Source: Luteimonas sp. JM171 | GTDB lineage: Bacteria > Pseudomonadota > Gammaproteobacteria > Xanthomonadales > Xanthomonadaceae | Assembly (NCBI RefSeq): GCF_001717465.1 | Contig: NZ_CP017074.1 | Span: 231,846 to 295,845, forward strand | Length of the DNA: 64,000 nt | Reading direction: 5' to 3' | Shown: piece after piece, positions 1 to 9,931 of the stretch | Position numbering within the stretch: position 1 is the stretch's first letter | Layout of the letters: each line of letters starts with the position of its first letter | Notes under the pieces: model-generated | Seen by the model: only the letters and a program-made list of their open reading frames with translations | Told to the model about the DNA's origin: nothing | Databases searched by the model: none | Program-made: the position numbers and the translations under genes

Positions 1-1625
1 GCAATGGCCTGGTCCACGTGCATCTGGGTGATGCGGCAGAACTCGCTCACCAGGGCCATTTCATCCGGGGCGAAGCCTTCGCCGCCGCGGCGCCACACCA
101 CCAGCGCGCCCCAGGCGGGCGCACGCAGCTTGAGCGGTACCAGCGCCTGCGTGGCCGCGCCGTCGGGCAGGGCCGCGGGCTGTTGCAGGGCAATGGCGTT
201 GGCAGCCTGGCGGCGCAGCGCCAGCAGCTGCCCGCGCAGTTGGTCGGCCGCCTCGTCCTTCCGCTCCGGCGGATCCACCAGCAGCAACCCGCCCCCCTGC
301 AGGCCCTCGGCCACCACCACCAGCAGCTCCACCGGCAGCAGCGGAAGCAGGTGGTCGGCCATCACCCGGAAGCCGGTCCATGCCACCTCCTCCTGGCCCA
401 CCTGGCGCAGCCGCGACTGCAGCGCGTTGACCAGGTCGGTGCGCGCGGCTTCGCGCAGCATCCGGCGCTCGGTGTCCGCGCGCGCCAGCCGGTCGCGGTC
501 CCGCTGTTCGCGATATTCGCTGATCCTCTGCACCAGGCCGATCGCCGTGAAGGTCAGGAAGACCACCATTCCGAGCTGGTACAGCATCCGCAACAGCAGC
601 GGATCGAACGGTTCCCCAAACAGCTGGAAATCCTTCAGCACGGCGACCGCCACGATCACCACCAGCAACCCCGTCAGCGGCCAGGCCATGGCGATCCGGC
701 GCCGCGCGGCCCCGGCAAGCGCCACCAGGCTGCCGGCTGCCACCGCCACCCAGGCGAAGGTGCTGACGTCATCCCACAGCCAACCGGGCACCCCCAAGCC
801 CACCCCGAGCAGGCACGCGGCCGCTGCCACCAGCAGCGACCAGTACAGGATGTCCGCGATGCGGTCGATCCAAGGCCCGGTGTACTCCACCGCCACGTAT
901 TGCTGGATCAGCCGGACCCAGGTGGCCAGGAACACGAACACCAGCGCCCAGATGCCCACCACCTCGAAATGCGCCAGCATCCGCATGCCCGGGACTGCGT
1001 ACAGGTGACCGTTGATCGCTGCCAGGCTGGCCGCCAGCGTGGCCGTGCATGCGGCCAGGGTGAGGAACACCCGGTCGCGGGCCGCGGCATACAGCGACAG
1101 CGACAGCATCGCGAGCATGAGCAGGCCCGCATAGACCGCGGCGCTGCCGACCGCGCCGGCCTGTTCAAGCCGATTGGCCTGGACCCGCGACATCACCCGC
1201 GGCCATGCCGCCCGGGTGGCGGCAGGGGACACGTGGATGGTGGCGGTGATGGGGCCTTCCCAGCGGCGCGGCAATTCGAAGGCAAAGCCGGAGGGCAGCA
1301 CGCCTTCCGCATCGTCCGGGCGGAAAAAACCGAGCTCGCGGCTGCTCCAGCCGTGGGCGTCGACCCGCACCGACTGGTACGGCTGGCGCGGCAGCCAGAT
1401 CACCCAGGGCGGCGCGTCCGCCCCGGCAGGGGGCAGCTCGAACCGGATCGTCGTCGAGTCCACCCCCGCGCTGGCGCCCGGCATGGCTTGCACCGAGACC
1501 GGGTCACCGCCGGCACCGCCCAGGCCCGCCAGCGCCGCGCCGACGATGGCCACCAGCAGCAGGAGGCCGCCGAGCTGCCACAGCCCGCCGCTTCTGGAGC
1601 CCTCACCCCGGGCGCGGCTCAGCAT
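1..1625 (-). CDS. Sensor protein with 7TM-DISM-like membrane region and GAF domain (C-terminus outside window)
   Basis: Open from an ATG at 1625 to the window edge, giving 541 visible residues. A GGAG Shine-Dalgarno lies about 7 bases before the start. The visible order is an N-terminal transmembrane helix (about residues 14-36), an extracytoplasmic beta-type region (about 40-160), and a block of several hydrophobic helices (about 170-375) resembling the 7TM receptors with diverse intracellular signalling modules. A charged helical linker (about 375-410) and a GAF-like domain reaching the edge follow. The family senses an external ligand and passes the signal to a cytoplasmic output, often a histidine kinase or diguanylate cyclase, but the output domain is not visible. 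It is divergent to glnS. Calling it a kinase would be a guess; the membrane-plus-GAF architecture is clear. Confidence 0.7.
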   Translation of the reverse strand, partial: MLSRARGEGSRSGGLWQLGGLLLLVAIVGAALAGLGGAGGDPVSVQAMPGASAGVDSTTIRFELPPAGADAPPWVIWLPRQPYQSVRVDAHGWSSRELGFFRPDDAEGVLPSGFAFELPRRWEGPITATIHVSPAATRAAWPRVMSRVQANRLEQAGAVGSAAVYAGLLMLAMLSLSLYAAARDRVFLTLAACTATLAASLAAINGHLYAVPGMRMLAHFEVVGIWALVFVFLATWVRLIQQYVAVEYTGPWIDRIADILYWSLLVAAAACLLGVGLGVPGWLWDDVSTFAWVAVAAGSLVALAGAARRRIAMAWPLTGLLVVIVAVAVLKDFQLFGEPFDPLLLRMLYQLGMVVFLTFTAIGLVQRISEYREQRDRDRLARADTERRMLREAARTDLVNALQSRLRQVGQEEVAWTGFRVMADHLLPLLPVELLVVVAEGLQGGGLLLVDPPERKDEAADQLRGQLLALRRQAANAIALQQPAALPDGAATQALVPLKLRAPAWGALVVWRRGGEGFAPDEMALVSEFCRITQMHVDQAI

Positions 1626-1786
1626 GGCCGTGCTCCGTCCTGGAACGCATCCTGCACCACCTGATCCCCCCTGATCAGCATGCCGGCCCGCGCCGACGTA
1701 CGGCGCAAGCGCCGCACCGGGAAAATGGTAACAGCATCACAGTTGCGCTGGCGCCGTCCCGTCCAGCCGCCCTGCTGCGCCTCGGC

Positions 1787-1792
1787 TACACT
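1787..1792 (+). promoter_or_regulatory. Candidate -10 element for glnS
   Basis: TACACT is a good match to a sigma-70 -10 hexamer and would start transcription near 1799, giving a leader of about 45 bases before the glnS ATG. No convincing -35 is seen 16-18 bases upstream. The 218-base gap between the divergent sensor gene and glnS holds nothing else recognisable. Confidence 0.35.
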
Positions 1793-1843
1793 GGACGGTC
1801 CCCGGCGCAGCCCGCGCCCGCAACTCCCCACAACCCACGACGC

Positions 1844-3598
<1,755 letters not shown>

Positions 3599-3618
3599 CC
3601 GGAACAAGGAGCGCAACC

Positions 3619-3999
3619 GTGCACAAGACCCTGCTGCCGCTGTTTGCAACCCTCTTCCTGGCGTTGGCGCTGGGCGCGTGCGCCGCGCCGCCGGCCGACA
3701 CGGCCGCCGCCAGCCCCCCCGCGCCGGCAGCGCCACCGGCCGAAGCCGTCGGCGATCCGCTGCAGCTGGACTACAGCTGCCGCGTCGACAGCGACTGCGA
3801 GGTGAAGAACGTGGGCAACTGCTGCGGCTACTTCCCCGCCTGCGTGAACAAGGACGCGCAGCCGGATCCCGCCGCGGTGCAGGCGCGCTGCGCCGAATCC
3901 GGCATGGCCTCGGTGTGCGGCTTCCGCGAGATCCAGGCCTGCAGCTGCGTGGACAATCGCTGCGAGGCCGCCGGGCAATCGGCGGGGCCGCTGCAATGA
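3619..3999 (+). CDS. Small cysteine-rich lipoprotein, unknown function
   Basis: 126 residues. A signal peptide with a lipobox (LALGAC, Cys at about 21) predicts a lipid-anchored envelope protein. An Ala/Pro-rich linker follows (about 22-45), then a compact C-terminal domain with about nine cysteines (including NCCG, FPAC, CSC and NRC contexts). These probably form disulfides in the periplasm. I do not recognise the family. A GGAACAAGGAG stretch 8-18 bases before the start codon provides a ribosome binding site. Its stop codon overlaps the ATG of the downstream deaminase (ATGA), so the two are likely translated together, although a cytoplasmic deaminase and an envelope protein have no obvious joint role. 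Confidence 0.8.
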   Translation: MHKTLLPLFATLFLALALGACAAPPADTAAASPPAPAAPPAEAVGDPLQLDYSCRVDSDCEVKNVGNCCGYFPACVNKDAQPDPAAVQARCAESGMASVCGFREIQACSCVDNRCEAAGQSAGPLQ

Positions 4000-4580
4000 C
4001 GGGCGCCCTTCCCTTCCAGGTCCAGCTGGCGCTGCCGGAGTGGATACCGGACGCGGTGTCCGGGGCAGGCGTGGTCGCCACGGACGCGGACAAGGTTGCC
4101 CTGGCGATCGAGCTGTCGCGGCGCAACGTCGAAGCGCGCACCGGCGGCCCGTTCGGCGCCGTGGTGTTCGGTCCCGACCACCGCGTGGTCGCGGCGGCGG
4201 TCAACCGGGTCATGCCCGCGACCTGTTCGCTGGCCCATGCCGAAGCGATGGCCTACATGCTCGCGCAGCAGCGGCTGGGCCGCGCACGCCTGAACCGCGA
4301 TGACGAAGACCGGCCGCTGGGCCCGTTCGTGCTCGCCACCTCCTCCCAGCCCTGCTGCCAGTGCTATGGCGCCACCGTGTGGGCCGGAATCGACCGGCTG
4401 CTGATCGGCGCGCGTTCCGAAGACGTCGAGGCGCTGACCGAATTCGACGAAGGCCCGCTGCCCCAGGATTGGGTGGGCGAGCTGGAAAGGCGCGGCATCA
4501 CCGTTGTCCGGGACCTGCTGCGCGATCAGGCCCGCGCGGTGCTGCGGGCCTATGGCGAGGCCGGCGGCGACCGGTACTGA
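3996..4580 (+). CDS. Nucleoside/base deaminase, CDA-like zinc family
   Basis: 194 residues starting at the ATG that overlaps the preceding stop. The zinc site of the cytidine/deoxycytidylate deaminase superfamily is complete: HAEAM (His ligand and catalytic Glu, about residues 78-82) and PCCQC (two Cys ligands, PCxxC, about 118-122). The GGPFGAVV segment near residue 49 is typical of guanine deaminase/TadA-like members that deaminate free bases or nucleosides. The exact substrate (guanine, adenine, cytosine or a modified base) cannot be told from sequence alone. TadA is unlikely because the long C-terminal extension after the zinc site is unlike TadA. It overlaps the lipoprotein gene and precedes rlmM by 16 bases. 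Confidence 0.85.
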   Translation: MTGALPFQVQLALPEWIPDAVSGAGVVATDADKVALAIELSRRNVEARTGGPFGAVVFGPDHRVVAAAVNRVMPATCSLAHAEAMAYMLAQQRLGRARLNRDDEDRPLGPFVLATSSQPCCQCYGATVWAGIDRLLIGARSEDVEALTEFDEGPLPQDWVGELERRGITVVRDLLRDQARAVLRAYGEAGGDRY

Positions 4581-4596
4581 GGCGCGGCCGCCCACC

Positions 4597-5643
4597 ATGC
4601 AGGACGCCCTGCTCTGCTACTGCCGCGCCGGATTCGAACCCGAGCTTGCAGCTGAACTCACCGATCGGGCAGCCGCCGCCGGCCTGGCCGGCTATGCGCG
4701 CGCGAACCGCGGCGACGGATTCGTGCGTTTCCATGCGGAAGACCCGCAGGCCCTGACGCAGGCGCTGCCTTGGCGCTCGCTGGTGTTCGCGCGGCAAAAG
4801 CTCACGGCGCTTGCCGACCTGCCGGGCCTGGATCCGCGCGACCGCATCGCGCCGGTGATGGCTGCCCTGGCCGGGCACGGCCGCTGGGGCGAACTGTGGG
4901 TGGAGCATCCCGATTCCGAGGCCGGCAAGCCGCTCTCGGGGCTCGCCCGCAGCTTCGGCAATGCGCTGCGGCCGGCGCTGCGCAAGCGCGGGTTCCTGAG
5001 CGAAAAGGACAATCCCCGGCTGCCGCGCCTGCACGTGTGCCTGCTGGACGGCGACCACTTGCTGCTCGCCCGCGGTGATCCCGGGGACAGCGCGCCGTGG
5101 CCACTGGGCATCCCGCGCCTGCGACTGAACCCCGGGGCCCCTTCCCGCTCGGCGCTCAAGCTGGAGGAGGCGTTGCTCACCCTGCTCACCCCGCGCGAGC
5201 GTGACACCCTGCTCAAGCCCGGGATGCGCGCCGCGGACCTGGGCGCAGCGCCGGGCGGCTGGAGCTGGGTGCTTGCCCGCCACCACATCCATGTCACGGC
5301 AGTTGACAACGGCCCGGTGCAGCAGGCATTGCTGGACAGCGGACTGGTCACCCACCGGCGCGAAGACGGGTTCCGCTGGACGCCCGAGCGCACCCTGGAC
5401 TGGATGGTTTGCGACATGGTGGAACAGCCGCGGCGCGTGGCGGTGCGGATGGGCGAGTGGTTTGGCAACGAATGGTGCCGGCACGCGGTGTTCAACCTGA
5501 AGTTGCCGATGAAAAAGCGCTGGCAGGAAGTGCGCACCTGCCTGGAACTGTTCGCTGAAGCCGCGGGCGGGCCGCTGGATGTCCGGGCCCGCCAGCTCTA
5601 TCACGACCGGGAAGAAATCACGGTCTTCGCCTCGGGCACCTGA
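4597..5643 (+). CDS. rlmM: 23S rRNA (cytidine-2498 2'-O) methyltransferase RlmM
   Basis: 348 residues, compared with 366 in E. coli RlmM. The protein opens with a THUMP-like RNA-binding region (about 1-190) and ends with a Rossmann-type methyltransferase domain. Its SAM-binding loop reads LGAAPGGW at about 216-223, the FtsJ/RrmJ-like signature. A catalytic-type Lys-Asp-Lys-Glu arrangement is suggested by D in WMVCDMVEQP and K in FNLKLPMKKRW. It modifies C2498 of 23S rRNA before assembly of the large subunit. The start chosen (ATG 4597, MQDALLCYCRAGFE) matches the family N-terminus; an upstream in-frame ATG would extend into the deaminase gene. A hairpin terminator follows. Confidence 0.93.
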   Translation: MQDALLCYCRAGFEPELAAELTDRAAAAGLAGYARANRGDGFVRFHAEDPQALTQALPWRSLVFARQKLTALADLPGLDPRDRIAPVMAALAGHGRWGELWVEHPDSEAGKPLSGLARSFGNALRPALRKRGFLSEKDNPRLPRLHVCLLDGDHLLLARGDPGDSAPWPLGIPRLRLNPGAPSRSALKLEEALLTLLTPRERDTLLKPGMRAADLGAAPGGWSWVLARHHIHVTAVDNGPVQQALLDSGLVTHRREDGFRWTPERTLDWMVCDMVEQPRRVAVRMGEWFGNEWCRHAVFNLKLPMKKRWQEVRTCLELFAEAAGGPLDVRARQLYHDREEITVFASGT

Positions 5644-5668
5644 ACCGCGTCGCACCCGGAGCCTGAAC

Positions 5669-5691
5669 ACGCGCCCCGGCGCGTTGTTTTT
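5669..5691 (+). terminator. Rho-independent terminator after rlmM
   Basis: A perfect 7-base inverted repeat (ACGCGCC and GGCGCGT, effectively a 6-bp stem with a 4-base loop) is followed within two bases by a run of five T residues. It lies 25 bases after the rlmM stop, separating it from the EF-hand gene. Confidence 0.75.
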
Positions 5692-5754
5692 CAAGCCGCT
5701 TTCATTGCCCCTGCCCTAGCGTGGGACTCCGCCCGTTCAACCGGAGCCACGCAC

Positions 5755-6312
5755 ATGAAGACCCGCAAGACGCCGCTTCCGCTTGCCCTGGCCCTGGGCG
5801 CTGCCCTGGCACCCTTTGCCGTGATGGCGCAGACCGCGCCCGAACCCCCGGTGGACCCCGCCACGCCGGCCGACACCGCCCCACCTGCGTCCACCAGCAA
5901 CCTCGACGATCCAATCGACCGGAACGTTCCGGTGGATCCGCGCGACGTCCGCGATCCCGTCGACCCGGCCCATCCCTGGACGCCACCGGAACAGTCGCAG
6001 GACCCCACCGCGGACGCGCCGCCGGCGCCCGTCCCCACCGGCGATCCCGAGCCGGACCCGGCCCATGCCATTACCGGGGATGCCGTGCGCCGGGGCGCGC
6101 AGGATCAGGTGGTCACCATCCGCAGCCACGAACCGGATTCGGTGGTGGGCCAGTACCAGGTTGATTTCGACACCCTGGACACCAACGCCGATGGCGTCAT
6201 CGACCGCAATGAGGCCATGGTCAACGAGGAGCTGACCGCGGAATTCCACGTGGCCGACAGCGACGGCGATGGCCGGCTGACGGTCGAAGAACTGTCCGGC
6301 TGGATGCGCTGA
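5755..6312 (+). CDS. Secreted EF-hand calcium-binding protein
   Basis: 185 residues. A typical signal peptide ends near AVMAQ (about residue 25), so the protein is exported. The middle (about 27-110) is a low-complexity Pro/Asp/Thr linker with several DP and DPxDP pairs. The C-terminal third holds two EF-hand loops: DTNADGVIDRNE (about 142-153) and DSDGDGRLTVEE (about 167-178), both with Asp at loop positions 1, 3 and 5 and an acidic residue at 12. This supports calcium binding as a pair. A GGAG ribosome binding site lies before the ATG. It has its own transcription unit after the rlmM terminator. The physiological role is unknown. Confidence 0.85.
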   Translation: MKTRKTPLPLALALGAALAPFAVMAQTAPEPPVDPATPADTAPPASTSNLDDPIDRNVPVDPRDVRDPVDPAHPWTPPEQSQDPTADAPPAPVPTGDPEPDPAHAITGDAVRRGAQDQVVTIRSHEPDSVVGQYQVDFDTLDTNADGVIDRNEAMVNEELTAEFHVADSDGDGRLTVEELSGWMR

Positions 6313-6322
6313 GGCAACCCGT

Positions 6323-6355
6323 CCGCGCGGCCGCTTTCAGAGGCCGGCCGCGCGG
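6323..6355. terminator. Inverted repeat between convergent genes, possible bidirectional terminator
   Basis: A perfect 10-base inverted repeat (CCGCGCGGCC at 6323-6332 and GGCCGCGCGG at 6346-6355) with a 13-base loop spans the stop of the flavin hydroxylase and lies just after the EF-hand stop. It lacks a T-tract, so factor-independent termination is uncertain. Confidence 0.4.
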
Positions 6356-7509
6356 CGCCACAGGCCATGGGCCACGGGCGGGATCCGGGCGGCGGCACCA
6401 AACAGATGACCCCGAAGCAGGGTCGGGACGACTGCGTCGTTTGAAAACACGCGGTCGATGCCATCGAACGTGAGCGCGGCCACGTGGTTCTCGCTTTGCC
6501 TGCGGCGCGCCCAGCGGAGCAGGCGGGAGGGAGAATCCCACCGCCCGGCGCGGTCGGCGGCGAGCCCGGCAAGCGCCGCCACATCCCGCAGGCCCAGGTT
6601 GACACCCTGCCCGGCGAGCGGATGCACGACGTGCGCGGCGTCGCCCACCAGCAGCAGCCGCCCGGCCACCATCGCATCGGCAAGCTGCAGCCGCAGCGGG
6701 AACGCCGCGCGCGGCGAACACGGGCGGATACCACCCAGCCGTCCGCCGAAGGCCCGCTCCAGCGCATCAGCGAATTCCCCATCCCCAAGGGCGAGGATCC
6801 GGCTTGCCTCGTCCTCCGGCAGCGACCAGACGATGGAACACGTCCCGTCCGCGCAGGGCAGGAACGCCAGCGGGCCGCCGGGGAGGAAACGCTGCCATGC
6901 GGTGTCTTCGGGCGGCCGCCCGGTGCGAACGTACCCGACCACGCCGCGCTGGCCGTAGTCGCGCCCGCAGGTGCCCACGCCGGACAGTCGCCGCAGCGCG
7001 GAATTGGCACCATCGGCAGCCACTGCGATCCGGGCGCTGATGCAACCGCCGTCCTCCAGCATCAAGCGCACGCCGTCCGCGTCCTGCTCGAAGCCCGCCA
7101 CCCGGGCGGGGCAATGCACGTCCACGCCTGCCGCGGGCAGGGCGGCAGCCAGGCGCTCCACCAGCAAACCGTTTTCGACGATCCAGCCCAGCTCCCGGCG
7201 CCCGAATGCATCCGCATTGAAATCCAGCTCATCGCCGCCCGCGGAGTCCCAGACCCGCATGCGCCGGTACGGATGCGCGCGCGCCTGGCGGATCGTTTCC
7301 CACGCGCCGAGGGAATCGAGCAGCGCGATGTTGTCCGAGGCGAGCGCAAATACCCGCAGATCGGGGTTGTCCCGGCTCCAGGGCCGGGGCGGCGCGGCTT
7401 CCACCAGCTCCACCTGCAGGCCCGCGCGCGCCAACGCCAGGGCGCAAGCCGCCCCGACCACGCCGCCACCCACCACCACCGCGTCCGCATGCGTGCTGCG
7501 CCTCCTCAC
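6337..7509 (-). CDS. UbiH/UbiF/UbiI-family FAD-dependent hydroxylase (second paralogue)
   Basis: 390 residues from a GTG at 7509 that overlaps the ubiH stop (GTGA). Features of the flavoprotein monooxygenases of ubiquinone synthesis are clear: an N-terminal FAD-binding GGGVVGAACA (about residues 13-22), the DG motif AVAADGANS (about 158-166), and the second FAD motif VGDAAHVVHPLAGQG (about 285-299). It hydroxylates an aromatic ring carbon of a ubiquinone precursor at the membrane. It sits directly behind ubiH, as ubiI does in E. coli (pepP-ubiH-ubiI), which favours C5 hydroxylation. UbiF (C6) or a multi-site enzyme cannot be excluded. The longer in-frame extension upstream lies inside ubiH and is rejected. 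Confidence 0.88.
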   Translation of the reverse strand: MRRRSTHADAVVVGGGVVGAACALALARAGLQVELVEAAPPRPWSRDNPDLRVFALASDNIALLDSLGAWETIRQARAHPYRRMRVWDSAGGDELDFNADAFGRRELGWIVENGLLVERLAAALPAAGVDVHCPARVAGFEQDADGVRLMLEDGGCISARIAVAADGANSALRRLSGVGTCGRDYGQRGVVGYVRTGRPPEDTAWQRFLPGGPLAFLPCADGTCSIVWSLPEDEASRILALGDGEFADALERAFGGRLGGIRPCSPRAAFPLRLQLADAMVAGRLLLVGDAAHVVHPLAGQGVNLGLRDVAALAGLAADRAGRWDSPSRLLRWARRRQSENHVAALTFDGIDRVFSNDAVVPTLLRGHLFGAAARIPPVAHGLWRRAAGL

Positions 7510-8735
7510 GCGGGCACCCTGCACAATGCCGGCACGTCGCCCCGAAAGCCCATCGCCCCGCCCGCCACCCGTGCCTGCAGCGCCGGCAGCCGGTCCACGG
7601 CCATCAGTCCAAGCGAGCGCAGGGGCCGCAGCAGCGGCGCATCGTTGGCGGTCACCCGTGCCAGTCCGTCGGAAAATTCCAGCGTCCGCGCCCGGTCCTC
7701 CTGCCGGCGCCTGGCGTAGGCCTCCAGCAGGGCGGCGCAGCCGGGGTCCTGGCGATGTTCCGCCACCAGTTCGGCGAGGGTCAGGGCGTCGCGCAGCCCG
7801 AGGTTGAACCCCTGGGCGCCGACCGGGTGCATGCTTTGCGCCGCATTGCCCACCAGCACCGCGCGCGGCGCGGTGATCCTGCGTGCGACGGTACGCACCA
7901 TGGGATAGGCGCTGCGCGGGCCGGCGCCGAGGAACCGGCCCGCGCGCCAGCCGAAGGCGGACTGGACCCGCGCCAGGAACTCGCTGTCGTCCCATTCCAG
8001 CGCCGCCGCGGCCTGGGCCCGTGCCACGCCGTGGACCACCCCGTAGTGCCGGTCGCCCCGCGGCAACAGCGCGGTGGGACCGTGGGCGGTGAACCGCTCC
8101 CAGGCGGTGCCGTCCGGCGGCCGGGACGCGCGCACGCGCGCCACCAGCAGGCTCTGGCCGTAGTCATGCGTATCGGCATGGATGTCGAGCGCTTCGCGCA
8201 CACCGCTCGCGGCGCCGTCGGCGCCCACCAGCAGCCGCGCATGCAGGGTGCGTTCGCCATCTGCCCCGGCGATGCGCACCGCGAGCGATTCCCCCGCCGG
8301 CGCGGCCGCCAGGAAACGCGCCGGGCGATAGCGCACCAGTCCGTCGACGCGACCAAGCCGCTGCTCCAGGGCGTGGCCGAAATCGCTCGCCACGACCACC
8401 TGGCCGAATGCATCGCGCCCGTAGGCCGAAGCCTCCATCAGCACCCGCCCGAAATCGCCGGCACGGCTGACATGGATTCGCCGGATCGGCCCGGGCGGCG
8501 TGCGCAGCTCCTGCAGCACGCCCAGCGCGGTCAGCGCGTTGACCGTGGCATCGGCGAAGCTCAGGTTGCGCTGGTCAAACACCGGCGGCAGCGCGCCTGC
8601 GGGCGCTGCCTCCACCTGGGCCACGTCAAGCCCCAGCCCGTCCAGGGCAATGGCGAGGCTGGCGCCCACCAGGCCGCCGCCGACGATCAGCACATCGTGG
8701 CAGCGGGTCGTACGATCGGAGAGGTCAGGCGGCAT
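7506..8735 (-). CDS. ubiH: 2-octaprenyl-6-methoxyphenol hydroxylase
   Basis: 409 residues. The FAD-binding fold starts at LIVGGGLVGASLA (about 15-27), the middle DG motif is VGADGAASG (about 173-181), and the C-terminal FAD motif VGNAAQSMHPVGAQGFNLGL (about 298-317) has the NAAQ form that marks UbiH rather than UbiI/UbiF (which have DAAH). It catalyses C1 hydroxylation in ubiquinone biosynthesis at the inner membrane. No Shine-Dalgarno is visible. Instead, a TAGCAT hexamer ends exactly six bases before the ATG, so the mRNA could be leaderless. It is the first gene of a two-gene operon and diverges from the DUF6580 gene. Confidence 0.92.
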   Translation of the reverse strand: MPPDLSDRTTRCHDVLIVGGGLVGASLAIALDGLGLDVAQVEAAPAGALPPVFDQRNLSFADATVNALTALGVLQELRTPPGPIRRIHVSRAGDFGRVLMEASAYGRDAFGQVVVASDFGHALEQRLGRVDGLVRYRPARFLAAAPAGESLAVRIAGADGERTLHARLLVGADGAASGVREALDIHADTHDYGQSLLVARVRASRPPDGTAWERFTAHGPTALLPRGDRHYGVVHGVARAQAAAALEWDDSEFLARVQSAFGWRAGRFLGAGPRSAYPMVRTVARRITAPRAVLVGNAAQSMHPVGAQGFNLGLRDALTLAELVAEHRQDPGCAALLEAYARRRQEDRARTLEFSDGLARVTANDAPLLRPLRSLGLMAVDRLPALQARVAGGAMGFRGDVPALCRVPA

Positions 8736-8779
8736 TGCGCTATGCTATCCGCTTCCGCCCGATTGCTCCCCGCGAAACG

Positions 8780-9364
8780 ATGAACAGCCCCGAAAACGCC
8801 TCCCGCATCGCCCTTGGCCCGCTGGTCCTCGTGGCCCTCGTGGTTGCCGCCGCGCTGACCCGGCTGCTGCCGCAGCCGCCGAATTTCTCCCCGGTGATCG
8901 CGATCGCGCTGTTCGCAGGAGCCTATTTCGCGGACCGCCGATGGGCGATGCTGGTGCCGCTGGCGGCGATGCTTGTCTCCGACCTCGTGCTCGCCGCCAC
9001 CCATGGCGGCATCTATCTCCAGCACCTGGCGGGGCCGGTCGCGCTCTCGGTCTACGCGTGCATCCTGGCCTCCACGCTGATGGGCTTCGGCCTGCGCGGC
9101 AAGGTCAGCGGCACCCGCGTTCTGGGGGGATCGGTGGCCGGGTCGGTGCTGTTCTTCGTGGTCACCAACTTCATGGTGTGGCTGGGCACCACCCCGGCGT
9201 CGGCCAACCTCGCCTGCCAGGCCGGCCTGGCGCCCTGCTACGCCGCGGCCATCCCGTTCTTCCATTGGACGCTGCTTGGCACGCTGTTCTGGTCGGCGGT
9301 GCTGTTCGGCGGCTTTGAACTGCTGCGCCGCCGGGTCCCCGCGCTGCGCCCACAGACCGTCTGA
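8780..9364 (+). CDS. DUF6580-type small membrane protein, possible vitamin transporter (S-component-like)
   Basis: 194 residues starting at ATG 8780, chosen because the longer in-frame start overlaps the divergent ubiH. Five to six transmembrane segments are visible. Conserved-looking blocks are NFSPVIAIALFAGAYF (about 35-50), a helix with SD (67-68), TNFMVWLG (about 129-136), and GLAPCYAAAIPFFHW (about 149-163). The size and pattern resemble S-components of ECF vitamin transporters and the solitary cobalamin transporter BtuM. The start lies 13 bases upstream of nothing but coding flow into a cobalamin adenosyltransferase, which supports a corrinoid role by inference only. Cys94 sits in a predicted helix and could be a cobalt ligand, as described for BtuM. 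No ECF ATPase or B12 riboswitch is present here. Confidence 0.75.
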   Translation: MNSPENASRIALGPLVLVALVVAAALTRLLPQPPNFSPVIAIALFAGAYFADRRWAMLVPLAAMLVSDLVLAATHGGIYLQHLAGPVALSVYACILASTLMGFGLRGKVSGTRVLGGSVAGSVLFFVVTNFMVWLGTTPASANLACQAGLAPCYAAAIPFFHWTLLGTLFWSAVLFGGFELLRRRVPALRPQTV

Positions 9365-9376
9365 CGGCCGCCGCCG

Positions 9377-9931
9377 GTGGGCAATCGTCTTTCCAGGATC
9401 TACACCCGGACCGGCGACGACGGCTCGACCGGCTTGGGCGACGGCACCCGGGTCGGAAAGGACTCGGCGCGGGTGGAAGCCTACGGGACCGTCGACGAAG
9501 CCAACTGCACCATCGGCCTGGTACAGGCCTGCACCCTGCCCGATGAGGTGCGCGAGGTACTCACCCAGGTCCAACACCACCTGTTCGATCTGGGCGGCGA
9601 GCTCTGCATCCCCGGGCACGAGGCAATCCAGGATGCGCACATCGACGGCCTGGAAGCGCAGCTCGACCGGTTCAACGGGCAACTTCCGCCGCTGAAGGAG
9701 TTCATCCTCCCGGGCGGGGGCGAAGCGGCGTCGCGTTGCCACCTGGCCCGCACCGTGGTCCGCCGCGCCGAGCGCGCCGCAGTGGCGCTGTCCCGGCAGG
9801 AAACGGTGCGCCCGCAGCCGGTGCGCTACCTCAACCGCCTGTCCGACCTGCTGTTCGTGCTGGCACGCGTGCTGGCCCGGGCCGATGGCCAGGGTGACGT
9901 GCTCTGGGACCACGAGCGGCGCAAGCCGTGA
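9377..9931 (+). CDS. PduO-type ATP:cob(I)alamin adenosyltransferase
   Basis: 184 residues from a GTG at 9377. The family hallmark IYTRTGDDGSTGLGDG (about residues 8-23) is the ATP-binding N-terminal loop. VEAYGTVDEAN (about 34-44) follows, and LPGGGEAASRCHLARTVVRRAERAA (given here only as the conserved region near 112-136) contains the active-site Arg/Glu. The enzyme transfers adenosine from ATP to reduced cobalamin to make coenzyme B12. It is 12 bases downstream of the DUF6580 membrane protein and its stop overlaps the GTG of the HDAC-like gene, so the three are probably one operon. Length is normal for the PduO/MMAB family and it is unrelated to the CobA/BtuR type. Confidence 0.93.
   Translation: MGNRLSRIYTRTGDDGSTGLGDGTRVGKDSARVEAYGTVDEANCTIGLVQACTLPDEVREVLTQVQHHLFDLGGELCIPGHEAIQDAHIDGLEAQLDRFNGQLPPLKEFILPGGGEAASRCHLARTVVRRAERAAVALSRQETVRPQPVRYLNRLSDLLFVLARVLARADGQGDVLWDHERRKP

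Noticed and set aside
18..1664. Long plus-strand open frame of 548 codons opposite the sensor gene
   Set aside because: Gln/His/Pro/Arg-biased composition typical of an antisense shadow in GC-rich DNA. The minus-strand reading has membrane helices and a GAF domain.
8736..8779. Cobalamin riboswitch upstream of the DUF6580 gene
   Set aside because: Only 44 bases separate the divergent genes, too short for a B12 riboswitch, and no B12-box-like motif is seen.
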